64,000 nucleotides of DNA. It comes from Neorhizobium huautlense (lineage in GTDB: Bacteria; Pseudomonadota; Alphaproteobacteria; Rhizobiales; Rhizobiaceae). The first letter of the stretch is position 1. Every line of letters begins with the position of its first letter. The notes under the pieces are model-generated. The model saw only the letters and a list, made by a program, of their open reading frames with translations, was not told the origin of the DNA and did no database searches. The stretch spans positions 1 to 64,000 of the forward strand of contig NZ_JAUSRF010000003.1 of NCBI RefSeq assembly GCF_030811685.1. Reading direction: 5' to 3'. Shown here piece after piece: positions 1-8,195 of this stretch. The translations under genes were made by a program, and so were the position numbers.

Positions 1-65
<65 letters not shown>

Positions 66-73
<8 letters not shown>

Positions 74-210
74 AATCTCCCGAAACAAACAAATATATCG
101 CCGGACGCTCACGCTTCATCTTCCCGGGCGATCGTAGCGCATCGTCCTGCGCACCATAACCTGAAGGGGCCGAAGGACGGCGCAAAGCCTGAAACCGCAA
201 ACAAATCTCC
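66..210 (+). repeat. Imperfect direct repeat of the tRNA 3' end
   Basis: The last bases of the tRNA and its flank (66-80, CCGCAACCAAATCTCC) recur at 195-210 as CCGCAAACAAATCTCC, one mismatch in 16. The core CAAATCTCC occurs a third time at 223-231, inside the transposase remnant. The second copy lies where recognisable transposase sequence stops. This is compatible with an old tRNA-associated insertion or a microhomology deletion, but the repeat is short and could be chance. Confidence 0.45.
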
Positions 211-659
211 AGGCGTGTATCGCAAATCTCCTTGATGCATCGTTCCAGCGGGGCCTGTCCGGTGCGGCGGAATTTGTAATGGTAGGTCGACGTGTCGATC
301 CTCGGGACCTTGCAGGCGCGTTGGACCGATATGCCCCAATACACCAAGATCCCGTCGATCAGCTTGTGCCTCCGGACACGCCTCAGAGCTTTCGGCGGAT
401 GACATCCTGCAACATCTCGCGGTCCAGTGTCAGATCCTCGATAATCTTCTTGAGCCTGGAATTCTCATCTTCCAGAGCCTTCAAACGGGACATCTCGTCG
501 GGCAGCAGGCCCACATACTTCTTGCGCCAATTGAAATAGGTCGGCTAGCTGTTCCTGCCTTCCGGCAGATCTCGCTACCGGCACACCATCATCGCCATGC
601 TTCAAAATGAACGCTTTCTGGAAGCCCTGGAACTTCGGGACCTCCATGCTTGCGATCAT
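211..659 (-). pseudogene. Degraded IS3-family transposase (orfA/orfB remnant)
   Basis: The minus strand holds pieces of an IS3-type two-frame transposase. An OrfA start lies at about 659 or 647 (residues FQKAFILKHGDDGVPVA). After that the frame breaks near 572-545, where PTYFNWRKKYVG and LLPDEMSRLKALEDENSRLKK are read in other frames. OrfA ends with DVIRRKL and a stop at 385-383. An OrfB start fragment follows (KLIDGILVYWGISVQRACKVPRIDTSTYHY, then APLERCIKEICDTR) and stops being recognisable near 211. At least two frameshifts and loss of nearly all of the OrfB catalytic domain make it non-functional. No terminal inverted repeats were found. The rest of 74-740 shows no gene. Confidence 0.8.
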
Positions 660-740
660 GTTCTCAGCGGCGAAATCACCGGGCGAAAACTCACACAGAA
701 ACGATGCAGTTTTTAGGAGCCAGAGCACACCAATCAGGGG

Positions 741-2012
741 CTACGCGACACCTGCCGCGAACTGGTCGAAGAGATCTATGCTTCCCATCTGGCCGCCCTT
801 CAACATCAGGCTTATCCCGTCTCGCTGCGGATCGTCGCTGCGTCCGATCGAAAGCGCGACACCCGGCGAAAGCAGACCGCCATAGGCAAGCCCCCACAGA
901 TTGAGGTTTTGCGCCATATGGCTCGATGTATCGCCTCCGGCGGCAATAAGGCGCCTGACCGGGACTTCGCTCAGCAATCGATCCGTGAAGCGACCGACCG
1001 TCTGTGCCAGCCGCGTATCCGCGCTTGCAATCGAAGCCGGGTCCTGCGGCGCAGTCGACAAAAGCACGTTGCATTCGTCTCTAAGTGCGGAGGCGATCTG
1101 CCTGGCCATGTCTTCCCGATAGCTCTCTTCCTTGACAAACCTGCCGGCATCGGCGCTGATGCGGATGAAGGATGTCGCAGCCTCAATCTGTCGGCGCGTC
1201 AATGATGAAAGCGAGCCTACGATGGCGAGCACCGGCCCATTATTCGTCGGTTGTGGCTCGATGACGGGTGATGATGTATCGCCGTAAATAGCCTCCGCCA
1301 CGCTGCTTGCGCCGACGACAAGAAGCGAGCCCTGTCTGGCGCGATGTTTCAGTTCAATCCCGATCGCTGCAAGGTGTTCTTGCGTGAGGACATCGAACAG
1401 GATGTTCGGTTCGTCACCGATGAAGAGCCGCTCGTTTTCCAGCGCGGTCCAATCGACAAGTCCGACTGCGTCGGCTCCGAGCTGCTGCAGGTGACGCCTG
1501 ATATCCGCTTCCGCCATCGGCGTAGAAGGATGCCGGCTCATGGTCGGATGGCGATCGAGGCGATGAACGGCCGCCTCCGTTCCGATCGAGGCAAAGAGAT
1601 TGCCGAAGACGCAATATCGGCCGAGGGACGGCTGCCCGCCAAGGATCACGGCCTGCCGCTGATCGACGAAAGCGCGCAGGATATCCATTGCCGTTGCGAT
1701 ATTGCCGACATGCCTGGCGCTGTCGAAGGTCGAGCAGCATTTGTAGTGCATCACTTTTATGCCCGCCCGCGCAAAGAATTGTCCGACCGGGCGGAGTTCC
1801 GCTTTCATGGCGTCAGGCGTCATGGCGCGCGCCGAACCGGCTATGCCGACGGCATCGAGCGCGCCGGCCATCGCGAGATGGCGGGAAGAGGGCACGCCAA
1901 GGAAAAGAAATGCTTTCGCGCCTCTCTTGAAAAGTGTTGCGAGCGTATCCGTGGCGCCGGTGAAGTCGTCGCCATACCAGCCGTAGAAAGGCGCGTTGAT
2001 GTCGGCAGTCAT
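741..2012 (-). CDS. Four-carbon acid sugar kinase family protein (DUF1537), apionate-type kinase candidate
   Basis: A 423-residue ATP-dependent sugar-acid kinase of the DUF1537 family. The N-terminal sugar-binding domain begins with YGDDFTGATDT (residues 13-23). The C-terminal nucleotide-binding domain has AAGGDTSSHM near 352 and a glycine-rich KGGQMGS near 402. The start overlaps the end of the RuBisCO-like gene by 4 bp (ATGA), so the two are translationally coupled. In characterised D-apionate pathways a kinase of this family (OiaK) phosphorylates 3-oxo-isoapionate and a RuBisCO-like enzyme then acts on the product; the pairing here fits that arrangement. Other members act on erythronate, threonate or related acids, so the substrate is inferred. 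The gene is last in the minus-strand operon. Confidence 0.85.
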   Translation of the reverse strand: MTADINAPFYGWYGDDFTGATDTLATLFKRGAKAFLFLGVPSSRHLAMAGALDAVGIAGSARAMTPDAMKAELRPVGQFFARAGIKVMHYKCCSTFDSARHVGNIATAMDILRAFVDQRQAVILGGQPSLGRYCVFGNLFASIGTEAAVHRLDRHPTMSRHPSTPMAEADIRRHLQQLGADAVGLVDWTALENERLFIGDEPNILFDVLTQEHLAAIGIELKHRARQGSLLVVGASSVAEAIYGDTSSPVIEPQPTNNGPVLAIVGSLSSLTRRQIEAATSFIRISADAGRFVKEESYREDMARQIASALRDECNVLLSTAPQDPASIASADTRLAQTVGRFTDRLLSEVPVRRLIAAGGDTSSHMAQNLNLWGLAYGGLLSPGVALSIGRSDDPQRDGISLMLKGGQMGSIDLFDQFAAGVA

Positions 2013-3280
2013 GCAGCCGTACCGAAAAACGCCAGAGCCTTGCGAAGTGGCTCCGACGTGTCAGCGGCGTCTTCCAGCGTCCTGCCATTTTTCATGGCCT
2101 GAAAGGCCGCGCGGATACTTTCTATGCCCGCAACGGGGCCTTCGGGGTGGCCCATAATGCCACCGCCTGCCATGAACAGGAAGTCATCACCGCCAGCCGC
2201 CTTCCATGTGACAGGAACGGTGCCTGCCCATTGGCCCGACGAGAAGGCGGGAAGCACGCGGTCGTCGGACTGATCGTCGAGTGCGGTCAGGCACATGGCC
2301 GTGCTTTCGATGACCTCGCTGTTCTTCTGCGCAAATTTGCCGTCGAGGCCATGCACATGCATGTGGTCGACGCCCGCCAGCCTCCAAAGGACCTGATAGG
2401 CACCGAAGCCTATGCCGAGAACATCGCAGCGTGACAAGGCGCCGAACCCATTGCGATGACCGTGCAACGCCAGATCGGTGGAACGTCGGAGCGTCTCGAC
2501 TGCGGAAAAGCCGCACCAGTTGAGGTTGGTCATCACACAGGTGCCGCCCGCGCTTGCGACCAGATCGGCGTGCCGGCGCATGGCGTCCGTTTCGTCGGTG
2601 ATGTTGAAGGCGACCATGACGCGCCGCCCGAACCTGTCCTCGGCACGCTTGACCGCTGCCATGACGGCAGGAATGCGTTTGGCCAGCGGAGCGTGGACCG
2701 GATTGGCGGAAATCTCGTCATCCTTGATGAAATCGACGCCGGCATCACAAAGCCGCCCAACCAGCCCCGCCGTATCTTCCGGGGTCAATCCCACATTCGG
2801 CTTGATGATCGAACCGATCATCGGTCCTTCGGCAACGCCCGTCAGCCTGCGTGTGCCTGCAATACCTTGTTTCGGCAGAAGGTATTCGCGGCGCCAGGAG
2901 GCTGGCAGAGTTATGTTTTCCAACCGAAGGCCTGTGACCTCGCCGAGATCGTAGAGGTTGCCTGCAACCGTTGAGGCAAGTGCGGCAAGATTGATGCCGA
3001 TATTGTCGATCGGAAAACGGATACTGACGGTCGCACGATGCGGCCTTGTGGTGATGCCGCGGCGACTGAGCCAGGCGCTCGGCAGTGTCGGGTGGTCGAT
3101 CTCCCCCAAGTCGACCACCCCGAGCACCTCCGCGCGCGCGCGCGCGCGAAGATCGTCCGTTTCGCCTTCGACGCGGATGAACGTGCCGGAAGATTGCTCC
3201 CCGGCCATGATCTCAGCCACTTTCTCCAGAGGAAGCGGCGTTTCTATCAGGTAATCCGCCGTGAAATGCGTGTCCGTCAC
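2009..3280 (-). CDS. RuBisCO-like protein (form IV), sugar-acid phosphate decarboxylase/transcarboxylase candidate
   Basis: A 423-residue homologue of the RuBisCO large subunit. Active-site elements are kept: IIKPNVG with K160 (equivalent of Lys175), GVDFIKDDE with K186, D188 and E189 (the carbamylated lysine and metal ligands), HGHR with H273/H275, HVHGLDGK with H310 and loop-6 K315, and GGGIMGHPEG near 372-381. KPKLG of true RuBisCO is KPNVG, so one catalytic lysine is lost and carbon fixation is not expected. With a DUF1537 kinase next door, the closest known roles are OiaX or OiaT of apionate breakdown (decarboxylase or transcarboxylase/hydrolase on 3-oxo-isoapionate 4-phosphate). Which one cannot be told from the sequence alone. 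A run of CG dinucleotides encodes residues 45-50. Confidence 0.85.
   Translation of the reverse strand: MTDTHFTADYLIETPLPLEKVAEIMAGEQSSGTFIRVEGETDDLRARARAEVLGVVDLGEIDHPTLPSAWLSRRGITTRPHRATVSIRFPIDNIGINLAALASTVAGNLYDLGEVTGLRLENITLPASWRREYLLPKQGIAGTRRLTGVAEGPMIGSIIKPNVGLTPEDTAGLVGRLCDAGVDFIKDDEISANPVHAPLAKRIPAVMAAVKRAEDRFGRRVMVAFNITDETDAMRRHADLVASAGGTCVMTNLNWCGFSAVETLRRSTDLALHGHRNGFGALSRCDVLGIGFGAYQVLWRLAGVDHMHVHGLDGKFAQKNSEVIESTAMCLTALDDQSDDRVLPAFSSGQWAGTVPVTWKAAGGDDFLFMAGGGIMGHPEGPVAGIESIRAAFQAMKNGRTLEDAADTSEPLRKALAFFGTAA
3131..3148. repeat. (CG)9 dinucleotide run inside the RuBisCO-like gene
   Basis: Nine uninterrupted CG dinucleotides code for alternating Arg-Ala (residues 45-50) near the N-terminus of the RuBisCO-like protein. 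The tract is in frame; loss or gain of one unit would shift the frame early in the gene. Confidence 0.9.
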
Positions 3281-3287
3281 GGGAGCC

Positions 3288-3827
3288 TCAGATTTTCGAG
3301 AGGTCGGGAAAGGGACGAACCGGGGCGCTGCCGTCCCAGTCTTCCGCCGCCTTGCGTATCGCGTCGAACATGCGACCCTTGGGGCCTGCGACTTCCGACA
3401 ATTCGATCACGGTGCCAGGATGATAATGCGTGTCGAAGTAGACGAAGCGGCCGTTCTCGCCGACTTCGCCTTCCATCACCACTTTGAAGCCCTGCTGCGT
3501 CAGCCGATCAAGGTCTGCATCGAAGGCATCCGTCCAGTAGGCGACGTGCTGCAGACCGCGGTGTCCCGCGTCGCGAAAATCCTTATACATCGAAGGCACG
3601 TTATTGCGGGTCTGGATCAGCTCGACCTGCAACTCGCCTGAATTGGCGAGCGCCACAGAATTATGTGGCTCGTAGCCTTGGCCGCGATAGCGGTAGTTCA
3701 CGATCGGAACCCGCTCCTTGTAGAAAAACGGACCGACGCCAAGCGTATCGCTCCAGTATTGCATCGCCGCTTCGATATCATCCACGACATAACCCGCCTG
3801 GCGGATCTTTCCAAAAAAACGGCTCAT
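3288..3827 (-). CDS. VOC (glyoxalase/bleomycin-resistance) family protein
   Basis: A 179-residue vicinal-oxygen-chelate protein with two beta-alpha-beta-beta-beta modules. The first begins with IRQAGYVVDDIEAAMQYWSDTLGVGPF (residues 8-34 region) and the second carries GLQHVAYWTDAFDADLDRL, where the histidine is a likely metal ligand, followed by YFDTHYHPGTVIELSEV with a candidate glutamate ligand. It lies 7 bp upstream of the RuBisCO-like gene in the same direction and so is probably co-transcribed. VOC proteins include isomerases, epimerases, dioxygenases and lyases; an epimerase or isomerase for the sugar acid would fit, but no specific reaction can be assigned. Confidence 0.75.
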   Translation of the reverse strand: MSRFFGKIRQAGYVVDDIEAAMQYWSDTLGVGPFFYKERVPIVNYRYRGQGYEPHNSVALANSGELQVELIQTRNNVPSMYKDFRDAGHRGLQHVAYWTDAFDADLDRLTQQGFKVVMEGEVGENGRFVYFDTHYHPGTVIELSEVAGPKGRMFDAIRKAAEDWDGSAPVRPFPDLSKI

Positions 3828-3869
3828 CTGATGTTTTGCTCGTCATTCTGATTGAAATTGATGGAGAGC

Positions 3870-3887
3870 GGCAGGCGCATGCCCGCC
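3870..3887 (-). other. RNA stem-loop after the TRAP binding-protein gene
   Basis: On the minus strand GGCGGGC-ATGC-GCCTGCC forms a 7-bp stem (one G-U pair) with a 4-nt loop, in the 77-bp gap between the binding-protein stop and the VOC start. No T run follows, so it is more likely an mRNA-stabilising or attenuating hairpin than a terminator. Confidence 0.4.
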
Positions 3888-3904
3888 GTCGTATATCTCC
3901 AGGA

Positions 3905-4927
3905 TCAGGCGAGTGAGCCGACAACGCTTTCGAGCGCGCTCCAAGCCTCGTCACCAAATTCCTTGCTCCACTTGGAATAGAAGCCGCCGGTCTTCAGCTT
4001 GGCGCGGAATGTCTCTGTTTCGACCTTGTTGAACGCCATGCCGGCTTTCTCGAGATCTGCCTGCACGCCGGCATTGAGTGCGGCTATATCCTGGCGCTGC
4101 TGCAGTCCGGCCTCGTTGATTGCGCGCGCCACGACTGTTTTGATGTCGTCCTTCAGGTCGGACCACTGCCGGCCATTGGCTATGAACCAATAGCCATCCC
4201 AGATATGGTTGGAGAGCGCGCAGTTTTGTTGCACTTCATAGAGTTTCGCGACCTGGATGATCGGCAGCGGGTTTTCCTGGGCGTCGACCACCTTTGTCTG
4301 CAGGGCGGAATAGACTTCGCTGAACTGAAGGCTGGTCGGCGAGGCACCGAGTGCGGAGAACATGTCGACCGAGAGTGGGCTTACCGGCACACGGATCTTC
4401 AGGCCCTGCATGCCATCGGCATTGGTGATTGCTTTGCCGCTGGTGGTCGTCTGACGGAAGCCGTTGTCCCACATGGTTTCCAGGGCATAGAGGCGCGAGC
4501 CCTCTATCTTGCCGCGCACGAGCTTGCCGACGGGACCATCCATTGCCTTCCATACCTGCGCATAATCCTTGAAGGCAAAGCCGACGGCATTGAGGGCCGC
4601 GGTCGGTACCAACGTCGCGATGACGAGCGAGGACGGTGTGAAAAAGGTCAGCGCGCCACCGCGAACCTGCGACAGCATATCGGTGTCGCCGCCGAGCTGG
4701 TTTGCCGGGAAGATCAGCATTTCCACTTTGCCGTCGGTTTCTTTTGCGATCCGGTCGGCGGCTTCCTTGGCGCGGATGTTCAGCGGATGGCTGAGCGGTA
4801 GGTTATTGCCGTAGCGGAGCTGGATCTCTGCGGCTCCGGCAAGGCGCGGAATTGAAAATACGGCGCCTGCTGCCGGTGCTGCGGCCAGCCCCTTGAGGAG
4901 CGTACGGCGGCTCAATGTCGTTATCAT
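3905..4927 (-). CDS. TRAP transporter periplasmic solute-binding protein (DctP family)
   Basis: A 340-residue periplasmic receptor for a TRAP importer. The start at 4927 (MITTLSRRTLLKGL) is chosen because AGGGAGGGAAC lies just upstream; an earlier in-frame ATG at 4966 lacks one and would bury the signal. The N-terminus carries a twin-arginine motif (SRRTLLK) followed by a hydrophobic stretch and AGAAE cleavage region, pointing to Tat export. GLKIRVP (near 160) has the conserved arginine that clamps a ligand carboxylate in this family, and DAQENPL (near 213) is the other typical signature. The ligand is therefore probably an acid, in keeping with the downstream kinase and RuBisCO-like enzyme. 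Membrane partner is encoded at 6164-8029. Confidence 0.9.
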   Translation of the reverse strand: MITTLSRRTLLKGLAAAPAAGAVFSIPRLAGAAEIQLRYGNNLPLSHPLNIRAKEAADRIAKETDGKVEMLIFPANQLGGDTDMLSQVRGGALTFFTPSSLVIATLVPTAALNAVGFAFKDYAQVWKAMDGPVGKLVRGKIEGSRLYALETMWDNGFRQTTTSGKAITNADGMQGLKIRVPVSPLSVDMFSALGASPTSLQFSEVYSALQTKVVDAQENPLPIIQVAKLYEVQQNCALSNHIWDGYWFIANGRQWSDLKDDIKTVVARAINEAGLQQRQDIAALNAGVQADLEKAGMAFNKVETETFRAKLKTGGFYSKWSKEFGDEAWSALESVVGSLA

Positions 4928-4969
4928 CTGTTCCCTCCCTTGAAAAAAGTCTCTTCCCATTGACAAAAT

Positions 4970-4985
4970 TCAATCATATGAATGA
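4970..4985. promoter_or_regulatory. Candidate LacI-family operator in the divergent promoter region
   Basis: TCAATCATATGAATGA is palindromic around a central TCATATGA with one mismatched pair. It lies between the divergent TRAP binding-protein and LacI genes. A plausible plus-strand -35 (TTGACA, 4960-4965) adjoins it, and a minus-strand TTGACT (4994-4989) lies on the other side, so a bound repressor would block both promoters. Confidence 0.4.
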
Positions 4986-5026
4986 TGAAGTCAAACGTGA
5001 AATCTGATGTAATTTGATGTATTTCT

Positions 5027-6085
5027 ATGTTGTTAGAACCCGCTGACCAGCCCGAAACCAGCCGGCGTCCGACGATTGTCGATGTCGCGCACCATGCCGG
5101 CGTATCGACGGCGACCGTCGATCGTGTGCTCAACGGGCGCCAGGGTGTTCGCGCGCCGACGGTGCAGCGCGTGATGCGATCAGCCGCGCAACTCGGATAT
5201 GTCGAAGGCGATCTGCTGGGAGAGACGATCGCGACCGCGCCGGCAAATATCTCGTTCCTGCTTCCGGCCGGTAACAACCGTTATCTCACGCATCTCGGCA
5301 AACTTGTTATCGAGCACACACCGCTTTTCCAGAAGAACGGCATCAGGCCGACAGTTGAATACATCAAGAGCTTCAGCCCGGATGCGCTGGCCGCTGCAAT
5401 GATCAGGCATGGAAAATCCGCCGATGGCATCGCCTTCATGGCGCTCGAGCACCCGACTGTGCGCGAAGCGGTCAATCGTCTGGCGGAAAAGGGCGTTCCG
5501 ACGGTCACGCTGATCTCCGACATCGCCAATGCCCAGCGGTCGATGTATCTCGGTCTCGACAATCGGTCGATCGGACGGCTTGCCGGATATCTGATCGCGC
5601 GGTTTGTCGGCAATGCGGCGGCCAAGGTTGCGATGATCGCGGGGAGCCTGAGTTATAGGGCTCATGAGGAACGCGAGATGGGCTTTCTCCATGTCCTGCA
5701 GGAAAGCCATCCGAATATCGAGGTCGTCGGCATCCGGGAAGGACAGGACGACGAGGCGCTCAACTACCGGCAGATGCGGATGTTGCTGAGCCAGCATCCG
5801 GATCTTGCCGGTATCTACAATATTGGCGGCGGTGCGAGCGGTGTCGGCAAGGCAATCAAGGATGCGCGGCGTGAACAATCTCTTGTGTTCGTAGGCCATG
5901 GCCTGACGCCGGATACCCGCGCGTTCCTGATCGACGGTACCATGGATGCGGTGATTACCCAGAACCCCGGCGAGACGATCAATCGCGCTATCCGGGTATT
6001 CAACAATCTACGAGAAGGCCGACCTGCCGACGAGGATATCGACCCGCTGCGCAGCGAGGTGATCTTCCGGGAGAACCTGCCGTGA
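5027..6085 (+). CDS. LacI-family transcriptional regulator
   Basis: A 352-residue LacI/PurR-type repressor. The helix-turn-helix and hinge are at residues 15-58 (TIVDVAHHAGVSTATVDRVLNG, then LGYVEGDLLGE). A periplasmic-binding-like sensor domain follows from about 70 to the end (for example VNRLAEKGVPTVTLISDI and MYLGLDNRSIGRLAGYL). It is divergent from the TRAP receptor and followed by the TRAP membrane subunit, so it very probably controls uptake and breakdown of the sugar acid handled by this locus, with that compound or a derivative as inducer. Confidence 0.9.
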   Translation: MLLEPADQPETSRRPTIVDVAHHAGVSTATVDRVLNGRQGVRAPTVQRVMRSAAQLGYVEGDLLGETIATAPANISFLLPAGNNRYLTHLGKLVIEHTPLFQKNGIRPTVEYIKSFSPDALAAAMIRHGKSADGIAFMALEHPTVREAVNRLAEKGVPTVTLISDIANAQRSMYLGLDNRSIGRLAGYLIARFVGNAAAKVAMIAGSLSYRAHEEREMGFLHVLQESHPNIEVVGIREGQDDEALNYRQMRMLLSQHPDLAGIYNIGGGASGVGKAIKDARREQSLVFVGHGLTPDTRAFLIDGTMDAVITQNPGETINRAIRVFNNLREGRPADEDIDPLRSEVIFRENLP

Positions 6086-6163
6086 CGGTTTGTTAGACCC
6101 GGACCGACGCTCGGCTTGGAGGAGGCGGAGTTGGCGGATCGGTTGCCATTGAGGAGGAGAGAG

Positions 6164-8029
6164 ATGGCGATGAGTTCCGAAGTGTTGGACGACCTGCCGG
6201 CGATGGAGCTTCAGCAGTCGGTGCCGGGTTCGCGTTGGATGAGGCCGGTCGAGATTGTCTGTGCGGCCCTGCTGACATTCATCATCACGATCCTGCTTGT
6301 CGGCGTGATCGCACGCTACGTATTCTCGTCGCCACTCATCTGGGTGGATGAAAGCGCATCCTTCGCATTTCTCTGGTTCGCCATGCTTGGCGCAGCAATC
6401 GCCATCGACCGACACGAACACCTGCGCCTGACGGTCTTTCTGCATCTCCTTGACGAACGGAAGCAGGCATTCGTTGCGTCTGTTGGTCTGCTTCTCACTG
6501 CTGTTTTTCTTGGCAGCCTGCTTTATCCCGCATTCGATTACGCAATGGAGGAGAGTTATGTAACATCGGCGTCTCTGCTGATCCCGATGAGTTATCGCGC
6601 TTCGGCGCTGCCTGTGGGGTTGGCATTGATGATGGCGATCGTCATCCTCCACGGGGTTCGCATAGGGAACGCCCGGATGTTGATCGGCGCGGCGGTTCTT
6701 GTCGGAGCAGCCGGAGGAGCACTTTTTGCGCTGGAGCCGGTATTCACCTATTTCGGCAACTGGAATATCGTCATCTTTCTCGTCTTCGGCGTGGGCCTGT
6801 TATTGGCCATGGGCGTGCCGATCGCTTTCTGTTTCGGTCTCGGCGCGCTGTCGTTTCTGACCTTCACCACCTCCATGCCGACCTTCGTCATCATCGGACG
6901 CATGGACGAAGGCATGTCCAGCATCATCCTTCTTTCTGTTCCGATCTTCGTCCTGCTGGGGTGCGTGCTGGATGCGACCGGCATGGGCAAGGCGATCGTC
7001 GAAGTGCTGGCCTCGCTGCTCGGTCATGTCAAAGCGGGCATGTCCTATGTCCTGCTTGGTTCCATGTTTCTTGTCTCGGGCATTTCCGGATCAAAGGTGT
7101 CCGATATGGCGACGGTCGCGCCGGCGCTGTTTCCGGAGATGAAACGGCGCGGCCACAAGCCACCTGAGATGATCGCGCTACTGGCGACTGGCGCTGCAAT
7201 GGCGGAGACCGTTCCGCCCTCGATCGTGCTGATCGTGCTCGGTTCGACCGCAGGTGTCTCCATTGCCGGCCTGTTCACCTCCGGCTTCGCCATCGCCATG
7301 GTGTTGCTGCTGGTGCTGGCCGTTCTCGCCAGATGGAAATCACGGCATGAATCGATGGAAGGCGTCAGGCGGGCTTCCGTCAAAACGGTCTGGAAGGCGG
7401 TGGTCATCGCGGCGCCGGCCCTGCTTTTGCCGTTCTTGATCCGCAGCGCCGTCGGCGGAGGCGTGGCAACCGCAACGGAAGTCTCGACGATCGCTGTTCT
7501 CTATGCGCTGATCATCGGTGCAACACTGTATGGCGGTATCAGCCTCAAGAAACTTTATACCATGCTGGTCGAGACGGCGGCCTTGTCGGGCGCAATCCTG
7601 ATCATTCTCGGCTGTGCCTCTGCGATGGCATGGGCACTCACCCAGACGGGCTTCGCCTTCAAACTGGCGCAAGCGGTGACTGATCTTCCCGGCGGCTGGC
7701 TCACCTTCATGGGCGTGACCGTTTTGATGTTCATGGTGCTGGGCTGTGTGCTGGAAGGCCTTCCGGCGATCGTGCTGATGGCGCCGATCATGTTCCCGAT
7801 CGCCAAAAGCCTCGGGATTAACGATGTGCACTACTCCATGGTCGTCGTCACCGCGATGAATGTCGGCCTGATTGCCCCGCCGATCGGCATCGGTTTCTAT
7901 ATTGCCTGCAAGATCGGAGGCGTTGCACCGGACGAAGCAATGAAGGCAATCTGGCCCTATATCGGGGCACTGCTCATCGGCCTCTTCCTGATCGCAGTGT
8001 TCCCGATTTTTTCCATTGCGTTGCTTTAG
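6164..8029 (+). CDS. TRAP transporter fused membrane subunit (DctQ-DctM)
   Basis: A 621-residue inner-membrane protein in which the small DctQ subunit and the large DctM subunit are one chain. Residues 30-165 contain the four-helix DctQ part (RWMRPVEIVCAALLTF, RYVFSSPLIWVDESASFAFLW). After a linker helix the DctM part begins near 215 (GVGLLLAMGVPIAFCFGLGALSFL) and shows the usual dozen hydrophobic segments, including GSKVSDMATVAPAL and GLIAPPIGIGFY. The start at 6164 is preferred over 6116 because GAGGAGG lies 7 bp upstream. It imports the ligand delivered by the receptor at 3905-4927, driven by an ion gradient. Confidence 0.93.
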   Translation: MAMSSEVLDDLPAMELQQSVPGSRWMRPVEIVCAALLTFIITILLVGVIARYVFSSPLIWVDESASFAFLWFAMLGAAIAIDRHEHLRLTVFLHLLDERKQAFVASVGLLLTAVFLGSLLYPAFDYAMEESYVTSASLLIPMSYRASALPVGLALMMAIVILHGVRIGNARMLIGAAVLVGAAGGALFALEPVFTYFGNWNIVIFLVFGVGLLLAMGVPIAFCFGLGALSFLTFTTSMPTFVIIGRMDEGMSSIILLSVPIFVLLGCVLDATGMGKAIVEVLASLLGHVKAGMSYVLLGSMFLVSGISGSKVSDMATVAPALFPEMKRRGHKPPEMIALLATGAAMAETVPPSIVLIVLGSTAGVSIAGLFTSGFAIAMVLLLVLAVLARWKSRHESMEGVRRASVKTVWKAVVIAAPALLLPFLIRSAVGGGVATATEVSTIAVLYALIIGATLYGGISLKKLYTMLVETAALSGAILIILGCASAMAWALTQTGFAFKLAQAVTDLPGGWLTFMGVTVLMFMVLGCVLEGLPAIVLMAPIMFPIAKSLGINDVHYSMVVVTAMNVGLIAPPIGIGFYIACKIGGVAPDEAMKAIWPYIGALLIGLFLIAVFPIFSIALL

Positions 8030-8195
8030 CCGAGCGGGTCGTGTGGCACCACATACCTGAAAATGGTTAGATGCCGAGATGAGCAGCCCCATGAGCATCA
8101 AGACGATGCCGTCACCGGTATCGCTCTGGCGCTCGGTCAGGATCGGCGCGTGGGTGAAGTCCCTGCGCCGATCCTCACGCCATCTGAACGATCAC

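Noticed and set aside
2009-3280. True carbon-fixing RuBisCO
   Set aside because: The KPKLG motif is KPNVG, there is no small subunit or phosphoribulokinase, and the neighbour is a DUF1537 sugar-acid kinase.
8030-8195. Small plus-strand gene between the TRAP membrane gene and ilvE
   Set aside because: The open frame starting at 8079 runs into ilvE antisense, has no ribosome site and no recognisable protein character.
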